DNA from: Neckera pumila
Lineage: Eukaryota > Streptophyta > Bryopsida > Hypnales > Neckeraceae
Length of the DNA stretch: 64,000 bases
Direction: 5' to 3'
Assembly (NCBI GenBank): GCA_963969595.1
Contig: OZ018408.1
Location: 36,084,108-36,148,107 of the forward strand
Part shown: piece after piece, positions 1 to 23,012 of the stretch
How the letters are laid out: every line of letters begins with the position of its first letter
Position numbering within the stretch: position 1 is the first letter of the stretch
Program-made: the position numbers and the translations under genes
Notes under the pieces: model-generated
The model's database searches: none
What the model was told of the DNA's origin: nothing
The model's input: only the letters and a program-made list of their open reading frames with translations

Positions 1-831
1 TGAAGGAGGTTTCGCCTACTGAGGAGCAAACTATTATTTCCGATTGATCAAGAAGCCCAAGATGGATGAGGGGTCGGCGGGGTCGGTGGAAGGAAAAATG
101 GTAGCTGAGAGGAGCACAATTGTGATTCAATGAGTACCTTGGCCATCGTTAGACGAGAAAGTTTGTGAATTAATGCAACTATCGCTATGCAACCTAATAT
201 ATGAATGACCTCTTTCCTATTTTCAAAATGGATGGACCACTTCATTGTAAATGTGAAAAATAAAGAATATGAGCCCAAATTAAAAACATTGAATGATCCT
301 AAATGGCCACAATTCTCATGTGACTTTAGAGGTAATTGAAAAGGTTGAAGGAGTTGGTCTAGATCTGATATAATTACCTTCTCACCCAAGTCATGCTCTT
401 CAACCTTTTGATGTAATATTTTCAAATCCTTCAAGATAGCCTTTCAAAGCCTACATAGACATTTGGAACATGCAAAATAGTCAAATATAGAAAAAAAATT
501 AGAAAAAAAAAAATAGCCCAATGGATTAGTCTTAGCTTAGAGAATTTAATGACAACATCAAATATCAAAGTTGGATTTGTAGCCATAGGTATATGTTCTT
601 TTGATTCCAAAAGACTAAATACAAAGATGGGACAAAGTGAAGGATTTGTGACTGAATCTTTAGATGTGCAAATCCAAAAAATCTTAGAAGAAAATGCTAT
701 GTGTGCCTTGTACTCATAAGGACATTGTTTATTATTATGTAGACTTAGAAAGGGAAGCTTGTTTTGAAGAAAAAAATTTAGATTAGGTACAAGTACCTTC
801 AAGTACAATTCAAATTCACTTTTCAAAATTC
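1..831. other. AT-rich spacer, no gene seen
   Basis: I see no convincing coding region or RNA gene here. The open frames are short, low-complexity and stop-interrupted. It ends at the left terminus of the TTAA-type element that follows. Confidence 0.5.
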
Positions 832-1768
832 ATAACCCTTAGAAGACCAATATGCGTTTTTGGGCTATATAGAAATTTTGGACAGATGCATGTGACCAGA
901 GATTTCTATATTTTTGGCCCAAATTTTAATAAAAGGTGGGGATAAGGAATATCTTTCATATGCACTAAATTTCATGACATTTGGAAATAGAAGTCAAAAG
1001 TTATTGTATAATATGTAGTTTGTTTTTTAATTTGGGCAGTCCGGGTAGATAAGAAAAAAATTCTTTTTTCAAAAGAAAAAATTTGAAATTGGTTTTCTAG
1101 AGTTATATATATGTGAAAAGATTTGAATGATTCCATTTTAATCAATGAGTCAAAAGTTATAAGGATTTTTTGTTTGTGAGTAGTTAAGGGTTCTCTACTC
1201 TAAAATAAACTTTGAAGCCGTTTATCTTACTCAATTTTCAATATTTTTTGAAAAAAATAAAATCATAGGATGCAAATTGTTCATTACAACATTGCAATTA
1301 TTGGAATTGGAATTTCCCAATTCCATCATTAAATTCTTAACAATTTATTCCATAGTATTTTGAATCATTTTCTACTACTATCTACTTACTATTTTTTTCC
1401 TACATGTTGTACAATTCGAAATGATGTAAAATTCAAGCATCTGGACAACTTGTCTAGGAAAAATAATCCAAAAAAGCACCACCATTGTGGACATTTTTTC
1501 ATAAAAAAGTGAGCTTGTGAAGTGCATCTATCTTGTTTTTTGTAGGGCCAAGAAAATGATTTCAATGAATTTGAATGCTTATATCTTGCAATCCACGCTG
1601 TGGAAGTTTCTAAAATATTTACCACATGTTCTTAAGTCAACATACTACAAGATCCTACAGTTCTATATTTCAAAAAAATTCAAAAATTCAAAAATTTGGT
1701 ACTTGTACTAAAATGACAATTTTTGAGTATTTTCGGTGAAAACATAGTTATGCAGCTTTAGGGGTTAA
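832..1768 (+). mobile_element. TTAA element, subfamily A copy 1 (piggyBac-like, non-autonomous)
   Basis: The element body is 836-1764 (929 bp). Its right end reads TTTAGGGG followed by an intact TTAA at 1765-1768. Its left end reads ACCCTTAGAAGACC after ATAA (a one-base decay of TTAA). The terminal inverted repeat is short (consensus CCCCTAAA). It aligns along its whole length with copies at 47099-48019 (opposite orientation), 50349-51502 and 53082-54004. It has no transposase-sized frame, so it would need a transposase supplied elsewhere. CCC...GGG ends plus a TTAA target are diagnostic of piggyBac; the family assignment is inference because no transposase is present. Confidence 0.75.
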
Positions 1769-3759
1769 GATTGCCCCAACAAATGAATAAATTCACAAAA
1801 ATGCATTTGCACTAAGATAGACTAATTGCAATTACATATTTTGACAAGCACCCAATATATAGAGAATGTGACAATAATAATAGAATGGAAAGATAAGACA
1901 TTAGAAAATAGCCTTCCAAAAGGAAGGACAAGGAATTCACCAAATTGAAAAAGGCAAGAAGAATAGATTTAGTTGGAGCCTTCAAAATTGATTAAATAAG
2001 AAAAAAAGATTGCAACCAAGAGATTCAATGAGCTATGGTCAAACAAAGCTATGAAGAAAGAAAGTGAAAGATTATATAGAGAAATCTATAAAAACTAAGG
2101 TGCAACTATTCTATAAGCTCCATATTGTGGTTACCAACCACTACTATGTAAGTCAAATCTAAAAATGACAATTTAGAGATTCAAGGCAAAACAAGAAGAT
2201 TCCTCTTCCAACCTTTCTTCCTATTAAATAATTGCTTTGAACATATCACACATGGGAGTACATGGCTTGAATTAGGAGGAAGAAGACTGTAGTAGAGAAG
2301 AAAATTGGCATGGGCATTTCGGGACGTTGCCTTGAGCGAGATGAAGACTGCAGTGAGAACAACATTGATGTTAGAGCGAGCAAGGCAAAATTGACAATGA
2401 GTTGCTTACAAGATGAGGTTGGAGAAGATGGCGCTTATCCATTAGCCTTCAGCAACCATCAACTTAGTTAAGGAAGCACTATCAAGGGATAACGGTTGAT
2501 AGAGGAACAACTCATAGTGCAAGCCCATGCCATAAGCCACATGCAAGACAACAATTTTCAAGAGCGGCAAAATGACAAAGCATTCAGAGGAAGATCTTTA
2601 TGGTTTAAGGTTGCACAAACTTTAGCAGATGCAACTTGTACATTGTGAAGAAAGCAAGGTAGGCGTTGGATACAAATTCTGTATAAGAATGAGTTGGATG
2701 TCGAAGCCAACAAAGCATGAAGATGACAAGATGAGGTGGGTCTAGCTGTACCAAGAAAGAAGTTGCAAAATGCAAAGTAGGGCATGGAAAAGAAATGGCA
2801 AGACAAAGGCCAAGCCACAAACCATAACATCATCAGGAGACAACAAACTCAATAATGCCAACAAAGAAACAACAAAATCCTAAGCAGAATTCAGAAATTA
2901 AATCTAGGCAAAGAAGGTTACTAACCAATCAGAAAATTGAAGTAAATAGCTTCATTAGTATCAATGATGAACCATAAAACCCCGCCTGAGCAAGAGGCAG
3001 AAGTAGAATGGCAAGATGAAACCAACAAAGCTAGAAAAGTAGGAAGTGGATCCAATACTGCCAATGTCAAGCAACAAACCTCTAAGCTAGAGGTGCAAAA
3101 TAGATCTAGATGGTGAAGGCCACAAACCATGAAGACAATAAGAAGAGGCGGATTCAACATCACCAACAATGAACCATCAAAACCTTAAGTAGGAGGTGGA
3201 AATGAGATTGTGAGAGACATAGGTCTATAATCCATGCAAGGAGGGGTGCATTGGGCATCGAGGCCGTCAAGAGTGAAGGCGATAGCATCCACTTCAATCT
3301 TCGCCTTTCCAAATTGCGTCCCACTCAAATCAAGCACAAACAGGAAAATCTAGGTTGTCATGTGGCTTGAGAGGCACTATCTTATCAGATCTTGATTCAA
3401 AATTGCGAAATTGGTATTAATTTGTGGTGGACTTCTTTTTAGATGTAAATGCTACCATTATTTATAAGCCATGTATATATCTAGGGATGATATTATAATT
3501 GTAATGGGCTATATATTGGGTTGGAATAGTTTAGTATAGCATGGCAATAGATATGTAAGATATTATTGATAATGCAATATACTTGGTATTAGCTGGGTAC
3601 AATAATTGGATTGAAGGTTTAGAAGGTGCTCATCAGCACATCTATTGTTCATAATAAAATGACCTTATTCAAACCCTTCCAAATTTTAATAAAAATTTAG
3701 TGATGCCACTACTTCCCAATTTCACTTCCTCACGATTTTAATACACTTGATCTTGCCAT
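1769..3759. other. AT- and purine-rich spacer, no gene recognised
   Basis: The part from about 2250 to 3250 is AG-rich with recurring short phrases (for example around 'gatgacaagatgaggtgg' and 'caagatgaaaccaacaaa') that look like degenerate internal repetition, perhaps an old retroelement. I find no protein domain on either strand. Confidence 0.4.
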
Positions 3760-4578
3760 TTAACCCCTAACTGCCTGAGCGACCAAATATGGTCACTCCA
3801 AGATTTCAGGCTCATTTGGGTCTGGGCATTTAATTCCTTTGACCGGTTAAAATTTTTTTACGGGCAATATTGAAGGTTAACTATTGGAAACAATTATTTT
3901 TCACTAAAAAAGGTAAATATTTGATTTTTGAGAGGTCTACAAAAGCATATATGTCTCATTGAGGAAGAGTAAAGCTTACAAATTTTATTTGATTTCTCGG
4001 CTTTAAGCAAAGCTTGCCAATTTTACTTGAGTTGAGATCTGAAAAGTTCTACTTATTCATTTGCTTTGAAAATGGTTCCAATGGAAAGATTGAAGTGTTT
4101 TCATAATTTTCACTATTGAAAATTTAAACACGCAAGTGTTGATTTGGAGTTATTTGCAATTTCTACTTATAAAAAAAATGGCATTTCAACAATTACAAGG
4201 TAGATTGTGTAATGAGTTTGATAGCTTTTCATGTGAAATTAAGTTTTTTGAAAGTGTATTTTAGTGTGCTGACATAATTTGTAGTTGTTCATGTCACCTC
4301 CAATCCCCAAAAATATATATATGTAAATTTCTCAAACACTGTGGGGAGGGGCAGCATACTAAAAATAGAAAACATACATTTCTCTTGTTATGATCTCACA
4401 ACTCCTATGCAATTTTGCACTCAAAATTGGAATACATACTAATAAGCTAGTTCTTTAAACATCTGTAAGGTTAGATTTTGAAAAAAGAACAGTTTGCGTC
4501 ATCGGAGATAACTATAAGTCCATGCTCTTTTTTCATAGGAAGAATACACTTGGAAAGGCTTAGGCACTTAGGGGTTAA
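3760..4578 (+). mobile_element. TTAA element, subfamily C copy 1 (piggyBac-like)
   Basis: The body is 3764-4574 (811 bp) and intact TTAA lies on both sides (3760-3763 and 4575-4578). The left terminus is CCCCTAACTGCCTGAGC and the inverted right terminus is CCCCTAAGTGCCTAAGC, a matching repeat of about 17 bp. No transposase frame is present. The element ends about 670 bp upstream of the Rab2 start codon, so it may contribute to that gene's distal promoter. A second, left-half copy lies at 29917. Confidence 0.8.
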
Positions 4579-5062
4579 AATGCCCATGTATTTTTGGGAC
4601 TATTCTCATTAGGTGCTTCAGCAATTCTATTCATATGGGCTGGTTTCCCCTCAACCCTTAAAAACATTTCAAAAGCTTCTCTTCAAAAGTTGAAGAGATT
4701 CTTTTTAAAATAATAAAATAAAAAGTATAGTGCACCTTTCATGTTTGGGTTTGGTTTCAAGTTTTTGAAATTTATGTTTTGAAGTACCTCATCCGGAATT
4801 TTCTCTATTTTTTCCTTCAAATTTCATAGACTTCACCGTTTTTTTAACGATATTTTCAAATTACAACTGATTTCCCCCCCAATTCTACCGGCTAATAACA
4901 ATGAACTAACTTACATGGAAAGAACTGACCGAAAAAGAAAAGGAAGTGGCGACCTGGAGGCTGGAGCGTAGCTAGCTCTGCCAGAGTGCCAGGTGTGTTG
5001 CTGCGAGAACGGGGTCCAGTGAGTTTGGTTGTCATCGGTCATCAGTCAGGAGCTGTTTTGGC

Positions 5063-5148
5063 ATGTGTTGCGTCGTTGGGCTGCTTTGCAATCGTCTCCC
5101 ATGAATCCGAAAGTGCGCACCTCGCCTTCTCGTCTCCGGATGCGCTAG
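5063..5148 (+). promoter_or_regulatory. Two overlapping upstream ORFs before Rab2
   Basis: The first uORF runs 5063-5104 (13 residues plus TGA). The second starts at 5101 and ends with TAG at 5148 (15 residues). They share the four bases ATGA at 5101-5104, so the first stop overlaps the second start. They matter only if transcription starts upstream of 5063, which the sequence alone does not show. Confidence 0.3.
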
Positions 5149-5235
5149 ATCACCTTCACAGCCTCTGTTTCGGAGTCGTTTGGCGAGTGGAACTTGGGGA
5201 AGTGGTCTTTGCAAAGGCGGGGACGGACTCGGAGG

Positions 5236-5241
5236 ATGTGA
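5236..5241 (+). promoter_or_regulatory. Minimal ATG-TGA uORF just before the Rab2 start
   Basis: An ATG is followed immediately by TGA, 11 bases ahead of the Rab2 ATG at 5253. Start-stop uORFs of this type can stall or recycle ribosomes. Whether it is used here is inference. Confidence 0.35.
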
Positions 5242-5252
5242 AGTTGGGCACC

Positions 5253-8046
<2,794 letters not shown>

Positions 8047-8483
8047 TGGTACACCGAATGCAGGCCTGGCTGTTCTACATTCATGTTTTTCATTCTGGAT
8101 TGAGCCAGTTTGATACCGCAGGAGAAGATTGTTCTTTATATTGTAGAGGCGATTGTTTCATATGATAGTCCTGTTTTACATAGTACTTCAAGCATTTCTA
8201 CTTATGTTCCTACGCTGACACATCCAGGAAGCATGTGGGAGGACTTATTTTTAGCTACTATGTGGTCGAGTTTTGACTTCTGTGCGCACTGCTCCATCGC
8301 TGTTGTGTTGCGTATCCTTGAAGGCTATGAGTTCCAGGGTCGTCACTGTCTAGAGAAAGGTGAGATGCATGGAAGGCAAGTCAGAATTCGCCGTCACATG
8401 GAAAGGCGATAATGAATAAATTACGCTTAGCAAACTGACTCGTTGTGTACAGTCCCGTCTGAAATGTCTTCACACTCTGAGCT
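8047..8483 (+). other. Rab2 3' flank / probable 3' UTR
   Basis: This is moderately AT-rich sequence after the Rab2 stop. An AATAAA-like motif occurs near 8413-8419 (aatgaataaa), a plausible but unproven polyadenylation region. No further coding exon is recognised. Confidence 0.35.
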
Positions 8484-8599
8484 GACTGTGAAGTCTTCAA
8501 TCTTGCACCTCCTGCAATCTCAAATGAGACCACCAACGTGAGACGACTGTGAGGTCTTCAATCTTGCACCTCCTGCAATCTCAAATGAGACCACCAACG
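8484..8599 (+). repeat. 61-bp tandem duplication
   Basis: A block at 8484-8538 is repeated at 8545-8599 with a 61-bp period and only about two differences over 55 bp. It lies in the 3' flank of Rab2. The high identity suggests a recent duplication. Confidence 0.9.
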
Positions 8600-8760
8600 C
8601 TTGAGAGTTGCACACATGTAAAAAGCCCTCAACTTTGCTACCACTTTGTATGACCTCCGTCAGCTTCGATTATAACTTGATTTGTAAGGGGGCATGGAAT
8701 CTGTGTAATCATCAATACTGCCTTGATCAATCTCCTTACATTCTTCATGTGCTGCAGCGA

Positions 8761-8885
8761 ACTTCGGAGGGCTAAGGTAGACAAACCTGTTACCACAAAC
8801 AACTTAGGAGGGTTAAGGTAGACAATCCTATTACTACAAACAACTTATGAGGGGTAAGGTAGACAAACCTATTATTACCCTACAA
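8761..8885 (+). repeat. 41-bp imperfect tandem repeat, three units
   Basis: Units begin at 8761, 8802 and 8843, each containing the core 'ggtaaggtagacaa' or a close variant. A fourth, shortened echo (caacttacgacaaacctatt) follows near 8890. No coding function is apparent. Confidence 0.8.
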
Positions 8886-9151
8886 CAAACAACTTACGAC
8901 AAACCTATTACCACCTTGATTTGTATAGACGTTTGCCCTTGTTTCATAAATGAAACCTAAGTGGAATTATAATTTTTCAATTAAAATTGTAATTTTTGTG
9001 AATTTTTAAAGTGGTTTGTCTTGAAACTACAAAATGGTCCACAGAATGAAGTCATAAATGTCCTATAAACAACCCATAAGTGCCTTTCCATACATCCAAT
9101 GGTACTTAAATATTCACCATTAAAAGATTGACACATTATCCTTTGTTGGCA

Positions 9152-10218
9152 TTAATGCATTGATTTTATCAGAAAATGAATGGATTTGGATGAATTTTGG
9201 GGTGGAATTGAAGGCCAAAGTAGGATGATGGAATTAGGTAGTTGGTGGAAATAGGTTGGTCTACCATATATAGACAATGTTCCTTTGAAACGTTTTTTGA
9301 GTTGCCATTTCAAAAGCAAGCACAGATTTTCAATTTGATTGAGATTTGGTGAGTTGGGTGGCCAAGGGAGTTGAACGTAGCCATAAAGTTTCTTGTTTTC
9401 AAAATCATGATGCCATGCTACTTTATGTGCTGCAAAATAGATATGATTAGGGCTATCATACAAATTCTAAAAGAAAAGATTTACATGAGGTTCATGGATC
9501 TCACTCGCAAAATGGAAAGTATTGACAAAGGCCCAATCTATTACAAGGACTTCCACGCTCCATCTCACACCTCTTTTTCACTAATATCAATTCCATGGGA
9601 TTCCTTTCTGAAATGCATGCAAAAAATCCAATGTTGGTCTTTCTTGACTTGAAATTTGGCTTTAAATTCTTCTTACATAGCTCTTCGCCAAGTCGCACAC
9701 ATATTTTCTTCCCAATTGAGTGGTCATATTCAATTGTCACTTTGAATACCACTCATTCCCATTGTTGTGAATCCTATTGGCATTGCCTCTATACAAATTC
9801 CTTGTGATTTTTCTTCTACCCAATTCACCAAAATGGCTTCTTCTTTGGAATCTTGAGACGGAAATTGAACTCATAAAGATTTTGTTCATACTAGAATGAC
9901 CAAGCCCAATATCAATAGTGTTGATGATCTTCCAAAGATTCAACCTTGGATTCTCATCTACTACTTCTAAAACCCTCTTCTTCTTCGCTTTTGTGAGTTT
10001 TTTGGGGTGTCCAAAGTATAGAGCATCCGTGACATCCTCCCTATGCCTTTGTTGACTACAATGCTTACTCTTGACTTTGAAAGTCGTAAATCGAAAGCAA
10101 TCTTTTTGTAATCCCAATTTGTATGTTCGTGAAGAGTGTAAAACTTCAAATTGGCTGCCATCCTCTCTATCTCACTACTACCTACAACCAAGAGGGAGGT
10201 ACAAAGACTTTTTGACAA
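9152..10218 (-). pseudogene. Tc1/mariner transposase relic
   Basis: Four overlapping minus-strand frames together make a decayed Tc1/mariner transposase. The N-terminal piece (10218-9967) carries a helix-turn-helix-like segment (DYKKIAFDLRLSKSR). The next (10117-9737) has the linker motif GHPKKLTKAKKKR and VDENPRLNLWK typical of Tc1-like proteins. The third (9752-9501) resembles the catalytic core, with KKNLKPNFKSRKTNIGFF where families usually show a run ending in VWG. The last (9463-9152) holds WPPNSPNLNQIENL, matching the conserved WPPNSPDLNPIENLW that includes the final catalytic Glu. At least three frameshifts exclude an active enzyme. I did not find convincing terminal inverted repeats. 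Class (Tc1-like) is from motif recognition. Confidence 0.85.
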
Positions 10219-12271
10219 GAATGTATCTGTAATAAACCTTATAATTCAAAGATATTAATCTATAAATGCGAATGGAGGCTTTTCCCTCTAAAATCACTTT
10301 CAAATGGTTGGTTTTGACATGAAAGTATAGTTACTTCATAATATCTTTTGAAAAATCCAACTATAGGATCTTGTTCACCACTATCAAATTAGTCTACCTT
10401 GAAAATTTTAAAGACCTTGATTGTACGGATTTAAAGATTTCTTCAATCAAAGCTTAATTTTTGAATAAATAACAATTTATTTTCTTACAAGCAGAATGAC
10501 TTTAGGGGCCATATCTCAAATGACTTTGACGGCCTTTATCTCAAATTTTCAAAAAAATACTTTCTATTTTTGACCAAATGCAGTTATGAATAGTGAAGAA
10601 TATGCTTGCCAATTTTCACAAAGATTGGAGCAATAGAAGATTGCTTCAAAGCCTCAAAATTAAGCGAAGTACATTGGAAAATAAAAAACTTGCAAATGCC
10701 CATTTAGTGGTTGTTCCATGGGTGGACAATGTATAGAAAGACAACTTGACAAACTACATGAGAAACTATGAAATTTAGAAAAAATTATTTGGGGGGATTC
10801 AAATACCTCCTAGGAGTTGGACAATGGGAATTTAGGGGTAGCTGTACCCTAAGTTTAAAAAAATTATTTTGAACAATAACTTTGTATTAAATGTGTATTC
10901 TATTACATACTAGCATAAAGCTCAATGTTAGGCATGACATACTTCATCTACAATAAAGTCTTTGAATAGATAGATGACTGTTCCAATAAAATATGAGTTA
11001 AGTATTTTACATCTTACAATGAAACTTCTGAATAATCATTAAAGTAGTACAAGGACCCAACTAGTCCTCCTAATTGTTCACAATGTCCACCTTTAATATA
11101 CCTTAATTTATTTATCCTTCAATTCATCATTCTCTTGCAAAAACAAATTTGAAAATCCGATGAATCTAACTATTATATATGCAACAACAAAAGTGATAGC
11201 ACTAGAATATTTTAACTTACAAAACTTCCCTTTTCAAGATAAGCATACCCATTATAGACTGCAATCCAATTTAGAATTCTACTTTTGGATCCAATTCAAC
11301 TATGTTGTAGTTTTTACTAGGACCTAAGGATTGGGGATTGGGGGTGAAAGGGTTGGAATTGGATTGGAAAGTCCCATTTAATGAATTCAATGAACTCACC
11401 TATACAACTATTACATGACAAAAGGTTCATTCACGATTTCACTACACTATAGAAAGGAGTACTTATATATGTCCAATAGAAATATGTAGGGAAGTAAGAG
11501 TCACATTAAAATCTAAAATAATCCCCTACTTGTGATGTTAATTGGAGCCATGAAAGTAAGAGAGCCACATTAAAATCCAAAACAATCTCCCCCAAAGGAC
11601 CACAATGAGAGGCTATATGTTTTACTTTGACCACCTATAATGTATCATTTTTTCTTTTTCAATACATGAGTTAACCAAAATAAATGGAGATTTGCCATTC
11701 ATTTGCAAAAAAAATTGGGAATCCAATAACTGTATCTATGTTTCGTGTCCAAACAGTCCACAATGGGCTTCTTACCTTCAATCTTCTCAGGTTCCAAACT
11801 TCCAACAAATTACACTGAATTGTGTTTGCACTCAATATTACTATCAATGGCGTCCACAAATATAAAGCTGAGAAAATGCATTGTAATTTACACTAACCAT
11901 TGGTAGGCTGCTAGCTATTTTCAAACCAATGAATATAATGCATAGAGTCCAAATGTACAGAGAATGTGATTCACGCCACCAGTTTGTAGTGGATGCCCAA
12001 CAAGTAACATGTTGAAATAGTAATAATGATTGTTCAGATTATGGTCTTCCAGAGAGCTACATCTTGCCATGTACGCAACGACGTTCAAGCCTGCAAATAA
12101 AACACAGCTAAACAAGCATTCAACCCAAATGACAGGGAGCTGCAAGGCATAAAAGAATGATCGTGACGATTGCAGATCTAAGGCTCTAATATTCTAACCA
12201 ACAGCCAGAACGGAACACTGCGACACTGCATGTCTGCTGTTGGCGAAGTACAATGAACAGGGGCCGCTTCA
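10219..12271. other. AT-rich spacer between mariner relic and AlaRS 3' end
   Basis: No gene is recognised. A direct repeat of about 30 bp ('acattaaaatctaaaataatc' and a near copy) occurs near 11503 and 11568. The part from about 11900 to 12271 is probably the 3' UTR and downstream region of the AlaRS gene, which is read on the minus strand. Confidence 0.4.
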
Positions 12272-20342
<8,071 letters not shown>

Positions 20343-20775
20343 TTAACCCCTGAACATCACCAATATTTTTTTATAAATTGAGAAAGGGAAATTTCAAAGT
20401 TCCTTCTAAATTCGGTTACAAGCAAAATATTACTCCGTATCATTTTTTAAGTAAAATTTGTTGGAATAGATTAGAAATGAGGTTATCTTGAAATGGTGAT
20501 TTTTTGAATTCTTGTGTTCTTTAAATCTATGACCTCATTTTTGCAAATCTGGTTTTGAACTAGAGCCAATGCAATTTTGGCTTGGTCAACCACTTGATAT
20601 ACTTTCACATTTGTAATTTTAGAAAAATATGTACTCTAGTAATACCAATAGATAGGACATCTACTTGATAAAGTATCTCCACAAATTAGGATGACTTTCA
20701 TCCAAATAGTAATGAGAATGAAACGTGAGTTTCAATCTTTTCTAGAAACTGGACGTTGGAGTGTTAAGGGGTTAA
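20343..20775 (+). mobile_element. TTAA element, subfamily D (piggyBac-like MITE)
   Basis: The body is 20347-20771 (425 bp) with intact TTAA at 20343-20346 and 20772-20775. Left terminus CCCCTGAACATCACCAA matches the inverted right terminus CCCCTTAACACTCCAA. There is no coding capacity. It sits about 310 bp upstream of the AlaRS start codon. The left junction reads AGGGG-TTAA-CCCCT, a perfect palindrome, which might mark the footprint of an adjacent lost element. Confidence 0.7.
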
Positions 20776-22349
20776 GCTGTTCCAATCTAAAATTATTGGG
20801 TCTATTGAAGTTTCACAATTGGAAATAGTCTAATGGGATGTATTTCACATCATTTTCCATATAACTTTCAAAGTTGAACTAGCAATTGGCGCTTGCTTTG
20901 ATACGCATTAAATATATTACTTTCATCAATTCATGTGATAGAATGTAAATAAACAAAGTATGTATAATTTTTAAATGAAAATATTGACATCCTCATACAA
21001 TATTCTTTGAAAAAACTTATATAGTGCAATATAAGGTAATTAAAGAAAAAATTTATATCATAATTTTTACAAATTAACCTTTGCAAAGATGAAAACATTG
21101 CAATAAGAATAAATTAATGAAGTGAACAATGTAAGTAGAATCTTTACATTTGAATATATAGAGCAACGCTAGCGGTTGGTGCTTCCTTATTCTTTAACAT
21201 CGCATTTTAAAAAGACATGGAATTTATCTACAGTTTTGTTGTCTAAAAAGTTTCTTTAAGAAAATTTTAGAAGTATCCATTTGATTTTCAAATATTTAAC
21301 AAAAGGAATACATAATATAATAGGAGAAAGTATCCTATGACTATTACAAAAGCAATTGAATTTCTATAATATTATTCAAAATTGAATTGTGATATTATAG
21401 AGGTTGTTGTGATTTTAGTAGTATGATGAACTCATTATCTATTTCAAATCTTTGTATCTCTTCTTCTATTCTTTCTAGCGATGTATGAATTGATTGAAAA
21501 TTGAATCCATAGGGAGTGCAATTCAATGAGTCTAGGGAAAAAGTTGAGCCAAACCAACCCTAAACCTCAAGCTCTTTATAATTATACATTTATCCATTCA
21601 TATACTTTTGGCTATTTCTTGCATGTTTACTTGAATTAGTAATTGAAGCATAGATTGATAACTTGCCTAAGGTTTTCATTGTGAATTGAAAATTTGGAAA
21701 GATGAATCAATTCATGTGCTACAAGTTCTAGATTCTCTTTGTACCTCGATGCAATTATTCTTGAATAGGACATACTCCATTGCTTATAAATTGCAAATAC
21801 TTCTTGGAGGTAAAAAAAAATACAACAAGAATCTTTGAGTTGAACTTGAAAGATGTCTCTAATGTTGAACATGATTGAAAGTAATAAGTTATGTGCACCT
21901 ATCATCACCACTTATTAAATTTAAGCATAATAACTACTGTTTAATATAAATTTTTTTAGATCTTGTTGGCAACTAAAAGACAATTCCAACACACCTTAGT
22001 CACTAGACATAGTACGTACATTTGTTTTTGCTTGTATTATTTCTTAAACTATTGATATTGTACTCTATAAATAATCTGTAATTGCATGAAGAGTGAAACT
22101 ATAGTAGATGAATTAAGTGCTAACATATGGAGTGAAGTTTGAAGATTTTTTCACATTGAAAATAGTCATAGGCTCAACATTTTTTCCTCCAAAATCCAAG
22201 GTTGTAGGTGAAGCAGTCATGGGTCCAAAAAATTACTATAAATAATAATTTTTTTATCTATTTTTTGTAACAAAAATTGGAAAGAAAGGAAAAAAAAGTT
22301 TTTTAGGACTCCAAGCTCATAAGCTTGCTGCGCTAGGCTCCGCACGCTA
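20776..22349. other. AT-rich spacer, no gene seen
   Basis: No protein domain, RNA gene or complete mobile element is recognised on either strand. Confidence 0.45.
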
Positions 22350-22355
22350 GCGTAG

Positions 22356-22796
22356 TTGAAAAGCATTGATGATGAAATTTTTTAATTTGATTGTAGCGAT
22401 ATGTAGGAAACATTTATGCGCACATCTTTCCTTCAATAAGCATCTCTAAAAAGTCTTAGAATTTCCTCACAAGAGTTTCAAAAGTTGGAGTGACAATGTT
22501 CAAATTTTGAAAAATAGATACTTCTTCATTGTAGTTAGATTTTGGCAAAGCAAATGTATCTTCATGGTCAAATGTATAAAATTAGTAAAAATGTGAAGGT
22601 CAAATAGCAAAATCTAATACAAAAAAGAAATATCTATTTTCTAAAGTTTGGACATTATCACCCCAAATTTTGAAATTGTTGTGAGGAAATTCTAAAACTT
22701 TTTTGGAGATGCTTACCAAAAGAAAGATGTGCGTATGGATGTTTCTTATATATGGCTACAATCAAATTAAAAAAGTTCATCATCAATGTTTTTCAA
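22356..22796. repeat. Foldback element with ~210-bp inverted arms
   Basis: The left arm (about 22356-22565) and right arm (about 22595-22796) are imperfect inverted repeats of each other over their whole length, separated by a short loop. Landmarks: 'tttaatttgattgtag' on the left answers 'ctacaatcaaattaaa' on the right, and 'gaatttcctcac' answers 'gtgaggaaattc'. The arms differ at scattered positions, so the structure is not brand new. It could be a foldback transposon or an inverted duplication; a transcript would form a long hairpin. Confidence 0.85.
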
Positions 22797-23012
22797 TGAA
22801 CTATTATATAAAACTATGAATTTTAAATGAAATAATTTGCCAAAGATGGAATTTTATACTTTTGAAACCTAAATTTGGTGTGCTTGATTGGAATTGCATA
22901 AGAATTGAATGTTTATTACAATAGACAAAAAATGTAAATTAAATTGTATATTATGCAAAATTCTTTTGAATGGCAGAATAGGATGGACAATTGAGAGTTG
23001 CCGGGTATTGTG

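Larger units (their letters stand above)
4579..5252 (+). promoter_or_regulatory. Rab2 upstream region and probable 5' leader
   Basis: The sequence changes from AT-rich to markedly more GC-rich at about 4940, consistent with a promoter-to-leader transition. I cannot place the transcription start or a reliable TATA box. Three upstream ATGs with very short frames lie between 5063 and 5241 and are listed separately. Confidence 0.4.

Noticed and set aside
1757..1768. TTTAGGG-like sequences scattered through the window as possible telomere-type repeats
   Set aside because: They occur singly as part of TTTAGGGGTTAA at transposon termini and are never tandemly repeated.
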